Shown: positions 1 through 5,864, counted from the stretch's first letter. The stretch: 6,860 nucleotides of DNA from Anaerolineales bacterium (GCA_012032575.1 JAAUSP010000422.1:1-6860), one strand, 5' to 3'. The notes: generated by a model from the sequence alone, not told the origin. Program-made: numbers and translations.

Positions 1-988
1 CCTGATCCAACTCGCTGCGATGAGGAGCCACAAAGCGGAACCAAAAGCGCAGAAATGGATCGGACAGCCGGTAAAGTCCCTGGCGGCTTTTCTCCGGCTG
101 TGTTTCCGTTACCGGCACGGCCCGTTCCACCAGGCGCAGCTCTTGCAGCACGCTCAGATATTTCGAGACCATCCGCGCGTCACCGACGCCGCTGGCCTGG
201 GCAATTTCATTGGGGCGGGTTTGCCCGTGGGCAATGGCCTGGAGGATAGCAAAATAGTTGCGCGGCTCGCGCAGTTCTGTCCGCAGCAGAAAGAGCGGCT
301 CATCGTAGAGAAAACGATTGGGATGCAGGATGCGTTCCACAATGTTGGCTTTCAGCGGCTGGGCAAAGTCAAACTGTTCCAGGTAAGCCGGCATCCCGCC
401 CAACGTGGCATAAGTTTCCACCTGGGTGGTCAGGTCATACTGGCTCGAAAACGAGCGGGTGGCCGTAAAATCCAGGGGAGGTAATAACAACTGCCCGCTG
501 CGTCGGCCATACAGTGGACTATTATAACCCAGGGTTGTTTGTTCCATCATGCCAATGGAAGAGCCACACAGGATAAGTAGCACCTGGCTGTGGCGTAAGA
601 GTTCATCCCAGACCTTTTGCAAAATCGAGGGTAAGGCGGCGTTGCTTTCAACCAGATAAGGAAATTCGTCAATCACCACAACCAGGCGTTCCTGTTGGGC
701 CAGGGTTGCCAGGAAACGCAGCGAAGCCTCCCAGGCAGGGAAGGTAAAATCGGCCACACTTTGGCCCTGGGCATGCTGCCAGAGCAAGCGCGACCAATCC
801 CCTAGCTGATTCTTATCGGTGGTTTGGGTTGCCGCGAAAAAAATGTGTGTCTGGCCCTGGCAAAAATGCCGCAGTAGCTCAGTTTTGCCCACCCGCCGCC
901 GGCCATAAACAATAAACAGTTCAGCCCGACGGCTTTCATTCAATTGTTGCAGCAGAGATAATGCCTCTTCACGATCAACGAAAGCCAT
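1..988 (-). CDS. Archaeal-type AAA ATPase with winged-helix and DUF234-like C-terminus, 3' end cut by window edge
   Basis: The reading frame is open from an ATG at 988-986 to the window edge (329 codons, no stop), so the C-terminus is missing. Walker A is GRRRVGKT at residues 29-36 and Walker B is VVVIDE at 103-108. A CGSS sensor-like motif at 141-144 is followed by an SPLYGRRSG stretch (157-165) typical of the family. Residues about 245-290 look like a winged helix (PNEIAQASGVGDARMVSKYL). The frame then enters the start of a DUF234-type domain (YRLSDPFLRFWFRFV, 306-320). In this family the DUF234 part usually adds roughly 100 more residues and has been related to PD-(D/E)XK nuclease folds. 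The protein is presumably a cytoplasmic P-loop NTPase; its biological role is poorly known. An AGAGG ribosome site sits about 5 bases before the ATG. No partner gene is visible. The family call is firm; the function is not. Confidence 0.9.
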   Translation of the reverse strand, partial: MAFVDREEALSLLQQLNESRRAELFIVYGRRRVGKTELLRHFCQGQTHIFFAATQTTDKNQLGDWSRLLWQHAQGQSVADFTFPAWEASLRFLATLAQQERLVVVIDEFPYLVESNAALPSILQKVWDELLRHSQVLLILCGSSIGMMEQTTLGYNSPLYGRRSGQLLLPPLDFTATRSFSSQYDLTTQVETYATLGGMPAYLEQFDFAQPLKANIVERILHPNRFLYDEPLFLLRTELREPRNYFAILQAIAHGQTRPNEIAQASGVGDARMVSKYLSVLQELRLVERAVPVTETQPEKSRQGLYRLSDPFLRFWFRFVAPHRSELDQ

Positions 989-1011
989 AGAACCTCTTTT
1001 GTGTGGATAAA

Positions 1012-1037
1012 AGTAGACTACTTTAAAGTAGTCTACT
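1012..1037. promoter_or_regulatory. Perfect 26-bp palindrome upstream of the ATPase (candidate operator)
   Basis: The half-site AGTAGACTACTTT is followed at once by its exact reverse complement, with no spacer, centred on TTTAAA. It lies 24 bases upstream of the ATPase ATG. On the minus strand it covers the possible -10 box TAGACT, so a dimeric repressor bound here could block transcription. Each half also contains GTAGACTAC or GTAGTCTAC, which is itself nearly symmetric. The symmetry is seen directly; the operator role is inferred. The alternatives are a mobile-element end or a cruciform repeat. Confidence 0.6.
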
Positions 1038-1057
1038 CAAAACAGGGTGTATGGCAA
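1030..1057 (-). promoter_or_regulatory. Possible sigma70 promoter of the ATPase gene
   Basis: On the minus strand TTGCCA (1057-1052) is separated by 16 bases from TAGACT (1035-1030). This would start transcription about 35 bases before the ATPase ATG. The -10 box falls inside the 26-bp palindrome. The match is moderate and there is no experimental support. Confidence 0.4.
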
Positions 1058-1288
1058 ATTGCAGGATAATTATGAAAAGGCGGGCTTAGGAGTGATTCGT
1101 TAGTATATTTGCCCCAGAGTATGGGCAACTGAACCCGAATTGCTTGTAACACAATACCAACTCGTGTTAGAATGACTCTGTGTGCAATTTGTCTTGATAA
1201 GGTCATTGCGAGGGGGCGGACAGGCGGGCCGGGCCGTTCTGGAAACTCTGCCGCACATCGAAGAGGAATTGTCAATCGCTGAATTTGC

Positions 1289-1317
1289 TTGACACTTCTC
1301 TCCATCTGGGCTACACT
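1289..1317 (+). promoter_or_regulatory. Strong sigma70-type promoter for the DtxR-family gene
   Basis: A consensus -35 box TTGACA (1289-1294) is followed by an optimal 17-base spacer and TACACT (1312-1317), which matches TATAAT at the key first, second and last positions. Transcription would begin near 1324, giving a leader of about 50 bases before the TTG start at 1374. Nothing else downstream on this strand would need it. Confidence 0.7.
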
Positions 1318-1324
1318 CAAGAGA

Positions 1325-1341
1325 CGGGCGACGTTTGCCCG
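1325..1341. promoter_or_regulatory. Weak inverted repeat at the predicted transcription start (possible autoregulatory site)
   Basis: CGGGC (1325-1329) and GCCCG (1337-1341) form a 5-bp inverted repeat with a 7-base centre, directly at the predicted start site of the metal-regulator gene. DtxR/MntR repressors often control their own promoters. However, the sequence does not resemble the classic DtxR or MntR boxes, and arms this short occur often by chance. Confidence 0.2.
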
Positions 1342-1373
1342 ATTAAAGTTACTCCATCAAGGGACTAAATTCG

Positions 1374-2041
1374 TTGGAACGAGTCGCTATCAGCCAGGCT
1401 ATGCAGGATTACCTCAAGGCCATTTATAAATTGCACGAACAGAAAGGGCAGGCCCCCACGTCGGCGCTGGCCGAGATGTTGGGCGTGGCTCCGGCCTCGG
1501 TGACCAATATGTGCAAAAAATTGGCCGAGCTGCATCTGGTAGCGTATGAGCCGTACCAGGGGGTCAAGTTTACCCCGACCGGCCAGAAATTGGCCCTGGA
1601 GATCATTCGCCACCACCGCCTGATCGAACTGTACCTGGCCGAGGCGTTGAATGTGCCGTGGGACCGGGTTCACGAAGAGGCCGAAAAACTGGAGCACGTC
1701 ATCAGCGAAGATTTGGAGGAACGGATGGCGGCGGCGCTGGGCGACCCTCAATTCGACCCGCACGGCGCACCGATTCCCAGCCGCAACGGCGAAATCGCGC
1801 CGCTGCCGGGCGTCGGCTGGTTGACATGCACCCCGGCGACCGGTTGGTCGTGGTCGAGGTGGACGACAAGGACCCGGAATTGCTGCGTTATCTGGGCAGT
1901 ATGGGCCTTTTTCCGGGGACAAAAATGTTGCTGCTGGCACGTGCTCCTTTTGAGGGTCCTCTAACCCTGACCATTGATCAAACCCAGCACAACCTGGGCT
2001 ACAAGGCGGCCAAATCTATTCTGGTAGCGCGGCAGGAATAG
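1374..2041 (+). CDS. DtxR/MntR-family metal-dependent transcriptional repressor with FeoA-like C-terminal domain, frameshifted
   Basis: As written, translation from the TTG at 1374 ends at 1964 after 196 residues, with a meaningless tail. The true C-terminus lies in another frame and ends at 2041. Restoring one base near 1808-1811 gives about 222 residues, the normal DtxR size. Residues 1-70 are the winged helix (DYLKAIYKL, then VAPASVTNMCKKL). Residues 75-125 are the dimer and metal-binding helices, with likely ligands D12, H81, E85, H100, E104, E107 and H108, all conserved. Asp at position 12 and Glu at 104 resemble Mn-sensing MntR rather than iron-sensing DtxR, which has Met and Cys there. 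The shifted part (from 1811) is a FeoA/SH3-like domain (MHPGDRLVVVEV, LFPGTKMLLLA). AAGGGA at 1359-1364 is a fair ribosome site for the TTG. It probably represses metal uptake when Mn or Fe is plentiful; no transporter lies in this window. Confidence 0.85.
1806..1823 (+). other. Site of apparent one-base deletion in the DtxR-family gene
   Basis: Protein homology leaves the first frame after residue 146 (PLPG) and resumes in the frame starting at 1811 (RRLVDMHPGDR). The junction contains GGG at 1808-1810. One more G restores a continuous frame. There is no heptameric slippery motif, so programmed frameshifting is unlikely. Confidence 0.7.
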
Positions 2042-2078
2042 TGAAAAGTAGCCAGTCAGTGTTAATAAGCTAGGCAGC

Positions 2079-2192
2079 ATCCTGAGTAGGTGAGCGCAGC
2101 GAACCGTATCGAAGGGTGCTGCACCAAGAGGGAACCGTCGCCAACCCGCACCCTTCGATACGCGCTCCACTGCGTTCCGCGCTACTCAGGAT
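2079..2192. repeat. Long imperfect inverted repeat (REP/MITE-like hairpin)
   Basis: The outer arms are a perfect 11-bp pair: ATCCTGAGTAG (2079-2089) and CTACTCAGGAT (2182-2192). The inner arms are a perfect 13-bp pair: GTATCGAAGGGTG (2106-2118) and CACCCTTCGATAC (2149-2161). The sequence between the arm pairs is only partly matched (a CGCAG core and scattered bases), and the central loop is about 30 bases. The composition resembles dispersed intergenic repeats of Actinobacteria and Chloroflexota. It fills most of the spacer after the DtxR-family gene and could end or weaken readthrough into the flavoprotein gene. No transposase or target duplication is visible. Confidence 0.75.
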
Positions 2193-2220
2193 ACTGAACT
2201 TGACGATAACTATCATCAAC

Positions 2221-2234
2221 GGAGGAATTTGGAG
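2221..2234 (+). promoter_or_regulatory. Ribosome binding site of the flavoprotein gene
   Basis: GGAGG at 2221-2225 lies 11 bases before the ATG at 2237, and a second GGAG (2231-2234) lies only 2 bases before it. The first has the usable spacing and supports this ATG as the start. Confidence 0.6.
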
Positions 2235-2236
2235 CC

Positions 2237-2749
2237 ATGACCGATTTAAAAGCAATCTATCTGGTAGTGTCGGGGTCCAGTTCGGCTCGCTGTATCCCTG
2301 ATTTGTTGAATGATCTGACCGGCCTGGGACTGCCGGTCTACACCCTGCTGACCGACAGCGCCCATCTCATTATTAGCCCCTATAACCTGGCCGACCAGCA
2401 GGGCCACCAACTGGTGAGCAGTTATTTCAACCCGGCTCTGTTGAACGGCCGCGAACCGGGCCTGACCCTGGTGGTGCCGGCCACCTTCAATACCATCAAC
2501 AAAATGAGCCAGGGCATCGCCGATACCTTGCCTCACTCCCTGGTGGCCGAAGCCATCGGCGCGGGCTGGCCGGTTATCGTCGTGCCCGCCATGAACGAGT
2601 ACCTGGCCAACCATCCCCAGGCCATCAAAAGCCTCAAAACCCTGCGCGAGTGGGGTCTGATTGTGCTGGACTCCCACCATGACGGGGATTTGCTGGTCAT
2701 GGCTTCCATCGAAGAAATCATGAGCGCGGTTAAAACAGTCCTGAAATAA
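2237..2749 (+). CDS. Small HFCD-family flavoprotein (Dfp/EpiD-like fold), decarboxylase residues not evident
   Basis: The 170-residue protein matches the flavoprotein fold shared by phosphopantothenoylcysteine (PPC) decarboxylase, EpiD and UbiX-like proteins. A glycine/serine loop near the N-terminus (VSGSSSA, 11-17) would hold the flavin phosphate. PATFNTINK (81-89) and VPAMNEYLANHP (116-127) correspond to the conserved PxxxNTxxK and PAMN motifs. N85 and the PAMN asparagine (N120) are kept. The active-site histidine of plant PPC decarboxylase HAL3, which lies just before the strand leading into the PxxxN motif, has no counterpart here. The cysteine of its C-terminal lid is also absent, so a role in CoA synthesis looks unlikely. 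The protein binds FMN or a related cofactor by inference; its substrate is unknown. The stop codon runs into a repeat element, and the DUF4139 gene follows about 95 bases later. Fold call good, function open. Confidence 0.8.
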   Translation: MTDLKAIYLVVSGSSSARCIPDLLNDLTGLGLPVYTLLTDSAHLIISPYNLADQQGHQLVSSYFNPALLNGREPGLTLVVPATFNTINKMSQGIADTLPHSLVAEAIGAGWPVIVVPAMNEYLANHPQAIKSLKTLREWGLIVLDSHHDGDLLVMASIEEIMSAVKTVLK

Positions 2750-2831
2750 TTGTGAATTGTGAATAGTAAATTGTGAAAGAGGGGCGGAAGCCCGTTCACA
2801 ATTCACAATTCATCATTCACCATTCACCATT
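2748..2831. repeat. Heptamer tandem repeats in inverted arrangement (hairpin element 1)
   Basis: The left side is a run of 7-base units (AATTGTG twice at 2748-2761, a diverged unit, then AATTGTG at 2769-2775). The right side carries the complementary family (GTTCACA, ATTCACA, ATTCATC, ATTCACC, ATTCACC from 2794 to 2828). Perfect 16-bp arms are 2748-2763 and 2795-2810. A tighter alternative pairs 2769-2777 with 2795-2803 around an inner GGGC-GGAA-GCCC stem-loop (2782-2793) with a GNRA-type loop. It begins in the flavoprotein stop codon and ends directly before the ribosome site of the next gene. It is not a classic terminator, as there is no T-run. Confidence 0.8.
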
Positions 2832-2837
2832 AAGGAG
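2832..2837 (+). promoter_or_regulatory. Ribosome binding site of the DUF4139 gene
   Basis: AAGGAG lies 6 bases before TTG at 2844 and decides the start in favour of TTG over the in-frame ATG at 2868. It abuts the last heptamer unit of the upstream repeat, so unit number or folding could affect access to it. Confidence 0.7.
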
Positions 2838-2843
2838 TGTGCC

Positions 2844-4810
2844 TTGATCCATTTACCCATTGCCCACATGACCCTCTACAAACACGGCGTTGGCTACTTT
2901 CGGCGGCGCGGGCCGGTGGAGGGAGAAGCCATCAAGTTGATCTTTCGGCGCGAGGAGATGGATGACCTGCTCAAAAGCCTGACCGTGCTGGATCACGGTC
3001 AGGGCCAGGTGCGCGGCGTGGATTACGAGACCCCGCAGAGCCAGGCCGAGCGGCTGGCCGGCAATTCGGTGGTGCTCGATGATACCCGTAGCTTGCGGGA
3101 TTTGCTGATCGCCCTGCGCGACGCAGCGTCCAACTGCTGGGCAGCGACGGCAGCACCGAAATCGGTATTTGGTGGGCCTTGACTGAGGTCGCGGATAAGC
3201 CGCTGGAACAATCGCTGGCGACTCTGCTGCGCGAAGGCACCGAGATGGTGGTGGCGCTGCCGCTCAGCCGGATTGTCGGGGTGGAACTGCGCGATGAAAC
3301 CGCCGCCGCCGATCTGCGATTCTTTCTGCAAACTGCTGTAGGTCAGGAAACCCACCGCTCGATCAACATCCGTCTCAGCCCTGGCAGCCACGATTTGGAG
3401 GTCAGTTACATTGCCCCCGCGCCGACCTGGCGAGTGAGTTATCGGCTGGTGATGGATGAAGCGGGAGAGGCTGAGGTTGAGGCTAAGGCTGAGGCTGAGG
3501 CTAAGCCAAAAGCGCTGTTGCAAGGCTGGGGGATTTTCGATAACCGGCTGGAAGAGGATTTGACCGATATTTCACTTTCGCTGACTGCCGGGATGCCGAT
3601 TTCTTTTGTGTATGACCTGTACACCCCGCACACGCCAACCCGGCCTGTAGTCAAGGATGAAGATCGGGTGGCGGCGGCCCCGGTGATATTTGAAGCGGCG
3701 GCAGATATGTATCAGGCCGGAGCGATGGCTCCGGCAGCAGCGGCTCCGCCGGCTCCGGCCCCGATGATGGCCAGAGCCATGAAAATGGAGCGTCCCAAGC
3801 TGTCCGCCGAAACAATGGCGGCCTCGGTTCAAAGCGCGGCCACCGGCCAGGCGATGGGCGAGTTGTTTCAATACAACGTCAGTGTGCCGGTGACGGTAGG
3901 CCGGGGCCAATCGGCCATGGTGCCAATTGTCAGCAGTAATCTGAGCTGCCAAAAGGATTTGATTTACAACGGCTCCAAAATGCCGACCCATCCCGTCGCC
4001 ACAGTGCGCTTCAAAAACGGCACGAGCCTGACCCTGGAACGCGGCCCGGTGACGGTGCTGGAAAACGGCGAATACGTCGGCGAGGCGGTTTTACCTTTTA
4101 CCGCCGACGGGGCCGAAGCGGTCATTTCCTACGCGGTCGAACTGGGGCTGCACGTCAAGGAAGAGATCAAAACAGAGAGCGAACTGCAATCCCTGCGGAT
4201 TAAAGAGGGTTATTTACTGCAAAATCTGTATGATATCCGCCGAACGTGGTATCGCCTGGATAATCGCACGGCTCAGGTCAAAAAAGTATTGATCGAGCAC
4301 GCGCTGACCGGCTACGATATTTTTGACACAACCGCACCGGCGGAAAAAACGCTCGACACCCACCGCTATCAGGTGGAAGCTGCGCCCGGCAAAATCACCG
4401 AGTTTTTGGTGCAGGAACGCTATCTGCGCTCGCGGCGAGAGGAACTGCGCAATTTATCTTACCAGGGCTTGCAGCGTTACTTTGCCGACAAGCTGCTGGA
4501 TCAAAAAGCGTACGACAGTTTGAGGGCGTTGCTCGACGCCTGGGCCGAGATCAGCCGCCTGGAAAAAGCCATTGCCGAGCAGGAGCAGCAGCGCGGCAAA
4601 ATTTACAAAGCCCAGGAGCAGGCCCAGAAGAATATGGCCGTGTTATCGAATGCCGGCGAGGAAGGCAAACTGCGCGGGCGTTACGTCAAGCAGCTTACCG
4701 AAAGCGAAGAACAGTTGGCCCAGATTGACCAAACTGTGGCCCGGCTGCAAGCCGAAATCAATCAGAAGCAAGCCAACATCGAGCGGATGATTGCGGGGTT
4801 GGCGGCGTAG
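2844..4810 (+). CDS. DUF4139 domain-containing protein, frameshifted near residue 93
   Basis: The N-terminal frame from TTG 2844 stops at 3182. The remainder continues in another frame to 4810. Adding one G near 3120 (reading ALRGRSVQLL) gives about 655 residues, normal for the family. The N-terminal domain (TLYKHGVGYF, FRREEMDDLLKSLTVLD) precedes the DUF4139 core with its hallmark YIAPAPTWRVSYRLV at about 189-203. A low-complexity (E/K)A repeat covers about 209-220 and an Ala/Pro/Met-rich linker about 290-312. The last 90 residues (from about 567) are Glu/Gln/Lys-rich and should form a coiled coil. No signal peptide or membrane segment is seen, so it is probably cytoplasmic. The family's function is not established; some relatives are labelled mucoidy inhibitor-like on weak grounds. 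Heptamer-repeat hairpins bracket the gene on both sides. Confidence 0.85.
3092..3182 (+). other. Interval containing an apparent one-base deletion in the DUF4139 gene
   Basis: The upstream frame ends at TGA 3180-3182, and the downstream frame has a TAG at 3089-3091, so the shift must lie between them. Homology places it at about 3119-3121, where CGC-GAC would read CGC-GGA-CGC if one G were added. From there the second frame reads RSVQLLGSDGSTEIGIWWAL and runs on without a break. Confidence 0.75.
3467..3502 (+). repeat. In-frame hexanucleotide tandem repeat in the DUF4139 gene
   Basis: Six units of GAGGCT or close variants (GAGGTT, AAGGCT) lie head to tail and in frame. They encode Glu/Lys-Ala pairs directly after the conserved TWRVSYRLV segment. 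Such a tract can change length by slippage without breaking the frame, so it may vary between strains. Its charge pattern suggests a flexible or helical surface insertion. Confidence 0.7.
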
Positions 4811-4823
4811 AATTACCGTTTTC

Positions 4824-4872
4824 CGTGGTGCGTGGTGCGTAATAAATTCACGCACCACGCACCACGCACTAC
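4824..4872. repeat. Heptamer tandem repeats in inverted arrangement (hairpin element 2)
   Basis: GTGGTGC occurs twice (4825-4838) and its complement GCACCAC twice (4852-4865), followed by a variant, GCACTAC (4866-4872). The arms 4824-4840 and 4850-4866 are a perfect 17-bp match around a 9-base AT-rich loop. It sits 14 bases after the DUF4139 stop and 18 bases beyond the convergent epimerase stop at 4890. It could separate the two transcription units, but neither side has a T-run. The unit sequence differs from that of element 1, while the architecture is the same. Confidence 0.8.
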
Positions 4873-4889
4873 GAAATCTGAGAGTCCCC

Positions 4890-5864
4890 TCACACTATCA
4901 TATTTTCCATCACCAACGGGCGAAACCCCTGCCAGTGGCCAAGCATCTCCTGTAACCCCTGTTCCAAATTCAGTTCGGGTTGAAATCCCAAGCCCATTAA
5001 TTTGGTTGAGTCTATTTCAAAGCTCAACTCGGTCAGGATGTCCTGATCGGTGTAGCGAATGGATGCGTCCGGCCTGATCGTTTGCAGGGTTTGGGCAATC
5101 TGATTGACGGTTGGGTTAACTGTGACGGCATTAATAATTTCCCCTGAGGCTCTGGGGTTGGTCAGGGCCAGGCGCAGCACCGTCGAGGCATCTCGGATGT
5201 GGATGTGCGGGCGGATTTGTTCGCCGCTGCCGTGAATGACCATCGGCCGGCCCACCCCCACCAGATAGGTCAGCCGGTCGGCTACGGCATCGAAGCGCAT
5301 GGCCGGGGCGTAGCCAAAGGTTGTCCCCAGGCGAATAATGGTGAAGGGCAGCCCGCGTTCGCCCCGCTGGAGCACCTCTTCTTCCGCCTTGCGCTTGGAG
5401 ATAGCATAGGGACCGACAGGCCGACAATCGTCTTCCTCGCGGAAGGGACCGCCCGGCCCGTAAACGCTGGCCGAGCTGACATAAAGCAAATGGGGCAGGC
5501 CCATACTCATGGCGCAGTCAACCACGGTTGCGGTGCCCCAATGGTTGACCTGTTCCGTCCATTCCGGCTGGTCAAAACTGAGCGGTGTCCGTACCAGGGC
5601 AGCCAGATGGATCACACTGGTCGCGCCATGCATGGCCCGTTCCAGGTTGAGCCGGTCCAAAATATCCCCTCTGATAAACTCGTAGCGGCCCCCGGCCGGT
5701 AAATCCATCAGGCCGCAGTAATGCTGGCGCTGCAAGTTGTCATAAATCCGAATGGTGGCGTTGGCGAAGCGCGGGTCGGTGGCCAAGTCACGGATGAGTT
5801 GAGAGCCAATATAGCCGGCTCCGCCTGTGATCAAAATGAGCGGTGTTTTATTTTGTGTGGTCAT
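4890..5864 (-). CDS. NAD-dependent epimerase/dehydratase (extended SDR family)
   Basis: The 324-residue length is normal for extended short-chain dehydrogenases acting on nucleotide sugars or similar substrates. The N-terminal Rossmann motif is TGGAGYIG (13-20, GxxGxxG). D42 in YDN is suited to the NAD ribose, and GDI (66-68) and HLAA (86-89) follow as usual. The catalytic set is complete: SSASVYG (130-136) and Y153-xxx-K157 in PYAISK. RPHIHIRD (about 218-225) is the usual C-terminal segment. The substrate cannot be told; UDP-glucose 4-epimerase-like, dehydratase or reductase activity are all possible. AGGAGG six bases before the ATG supports the start. The start lies inside the last codons of cysH (17-base overlap), so the two are probably co-transcribed and translationally coupled. 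It is convergent with the DUF4139 gene. Confidence 0.9.
   Translation of the reverse strand: MTTQNKTPLILITGGAGYIGSQLIRDLATDPRFANATIRIYDNLQRQHYCGLMDLPAGGRYEFIRGDILDRLNLERAMHGATSVIHLAALVRTPLSFDQPEWTEQVNHWGTATVVDCAMSMGLPHLLYVSSASVYGPGGPFREEDDCRPVGPYAISKRKAEEEVLQRGERGLPFTIIRLGTTFGYAPAMRFDAVADRLTYLVGVGRPMVIHGSGEQIRPHIHIRDASTVLRLALTNPRASGEIINAVTVNPTVNQIAQTLQTIRPDASIRYTDQDILTELSFEIDSTKLMGLGFQPELNLEQGLQEMLGHWQGFRPLVMENMIV

Larger units (their letters stand above)
1038..1373. other. Intergenic region between divergent genes, no convincing gene
   Basis: This stretch separates the leftward ATPase from the rightward DtxR-family gene. Both ends hold promoter-like sequence. A weaker pair, TTGTAA (1144-1149) and TAGAAT (1168-1173) with an 18-base spacer, reads rightward. 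It encloses a 6-bp inverted repeat, TAACAC/GTGTTA (1147-1152 and 1164-1169). A GC-rich patch follows at about 1205-1255, beginning GTCATTGCGAGG, which resembles the edge of dispersed bacterial intergenic repeats but has no visible partner arm. I see no credible coding sequence or RNA gene. Confidence 0.5.

Noticed and set aside
20..484. 154-codon plus-strand frame inside the ATPase
   Set aside because: It is antisense to a frame with clear ATPase motifs, and its product has no recognisable features.
1205..1255. Dispersed intergenic repeat beginning GTCATTGCGAGG
   Set aside because: Only the first dozen bases resemble a known type of palindromic repeat, and no complementary arm is found, so it was not called as a repeat.
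1033..1320. 95-codon open frame on the minus strand between the ATPase and the repressor
   Set aside because: It starts with TTG, lacks a clear ribosome site, covers the strong rightward promoter and the palindrome, and its product shows no recognisable domain.
1800..1830. Programmed -1 frameshift in the repressor gene
   Set aside because: There is no X-XXY-YYZ slippery heptamer, no stimulatory hairpin is apparent downstream, and DtxR-family genes are not known to use one.
1365..1940. 191-codon minus-strand frame opposite the DtxR-family gene
   Set aside because: It is an antisense shadow of a gene whose metal ligands and helices are clear; the product is Arg/Pro-rich and featureless.
2199..2226. 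Promoter before the flavoprotein based on TTGACG near 2204
   Set aside because: No acceptable -10 box lies at the right spacing; the position falls on the ribosome binding site.
2246..2806. 186-codon minus-strand frame opposite the flavoprotein
   Set aside because: It mirrors the codons of the flavoprotein and extends into the repeat element; no domain is visible.
2748..2831. CRISPR array or classic terminator at the heptamer repeats
   Set aside because: The units are 7 bases with no spacers, so it is not CRISPR. No T-run follows the hairpin, so a rho-independent terminator is not supported.
5199..5702. 167-codon plus-strand frame opposite the epimerase, with a similar 181-codon frame at 5893-6438 opposite cysH
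   Set aside because: Both are antisense to genes with complete catalytic motifs and show only GC-driven openness.
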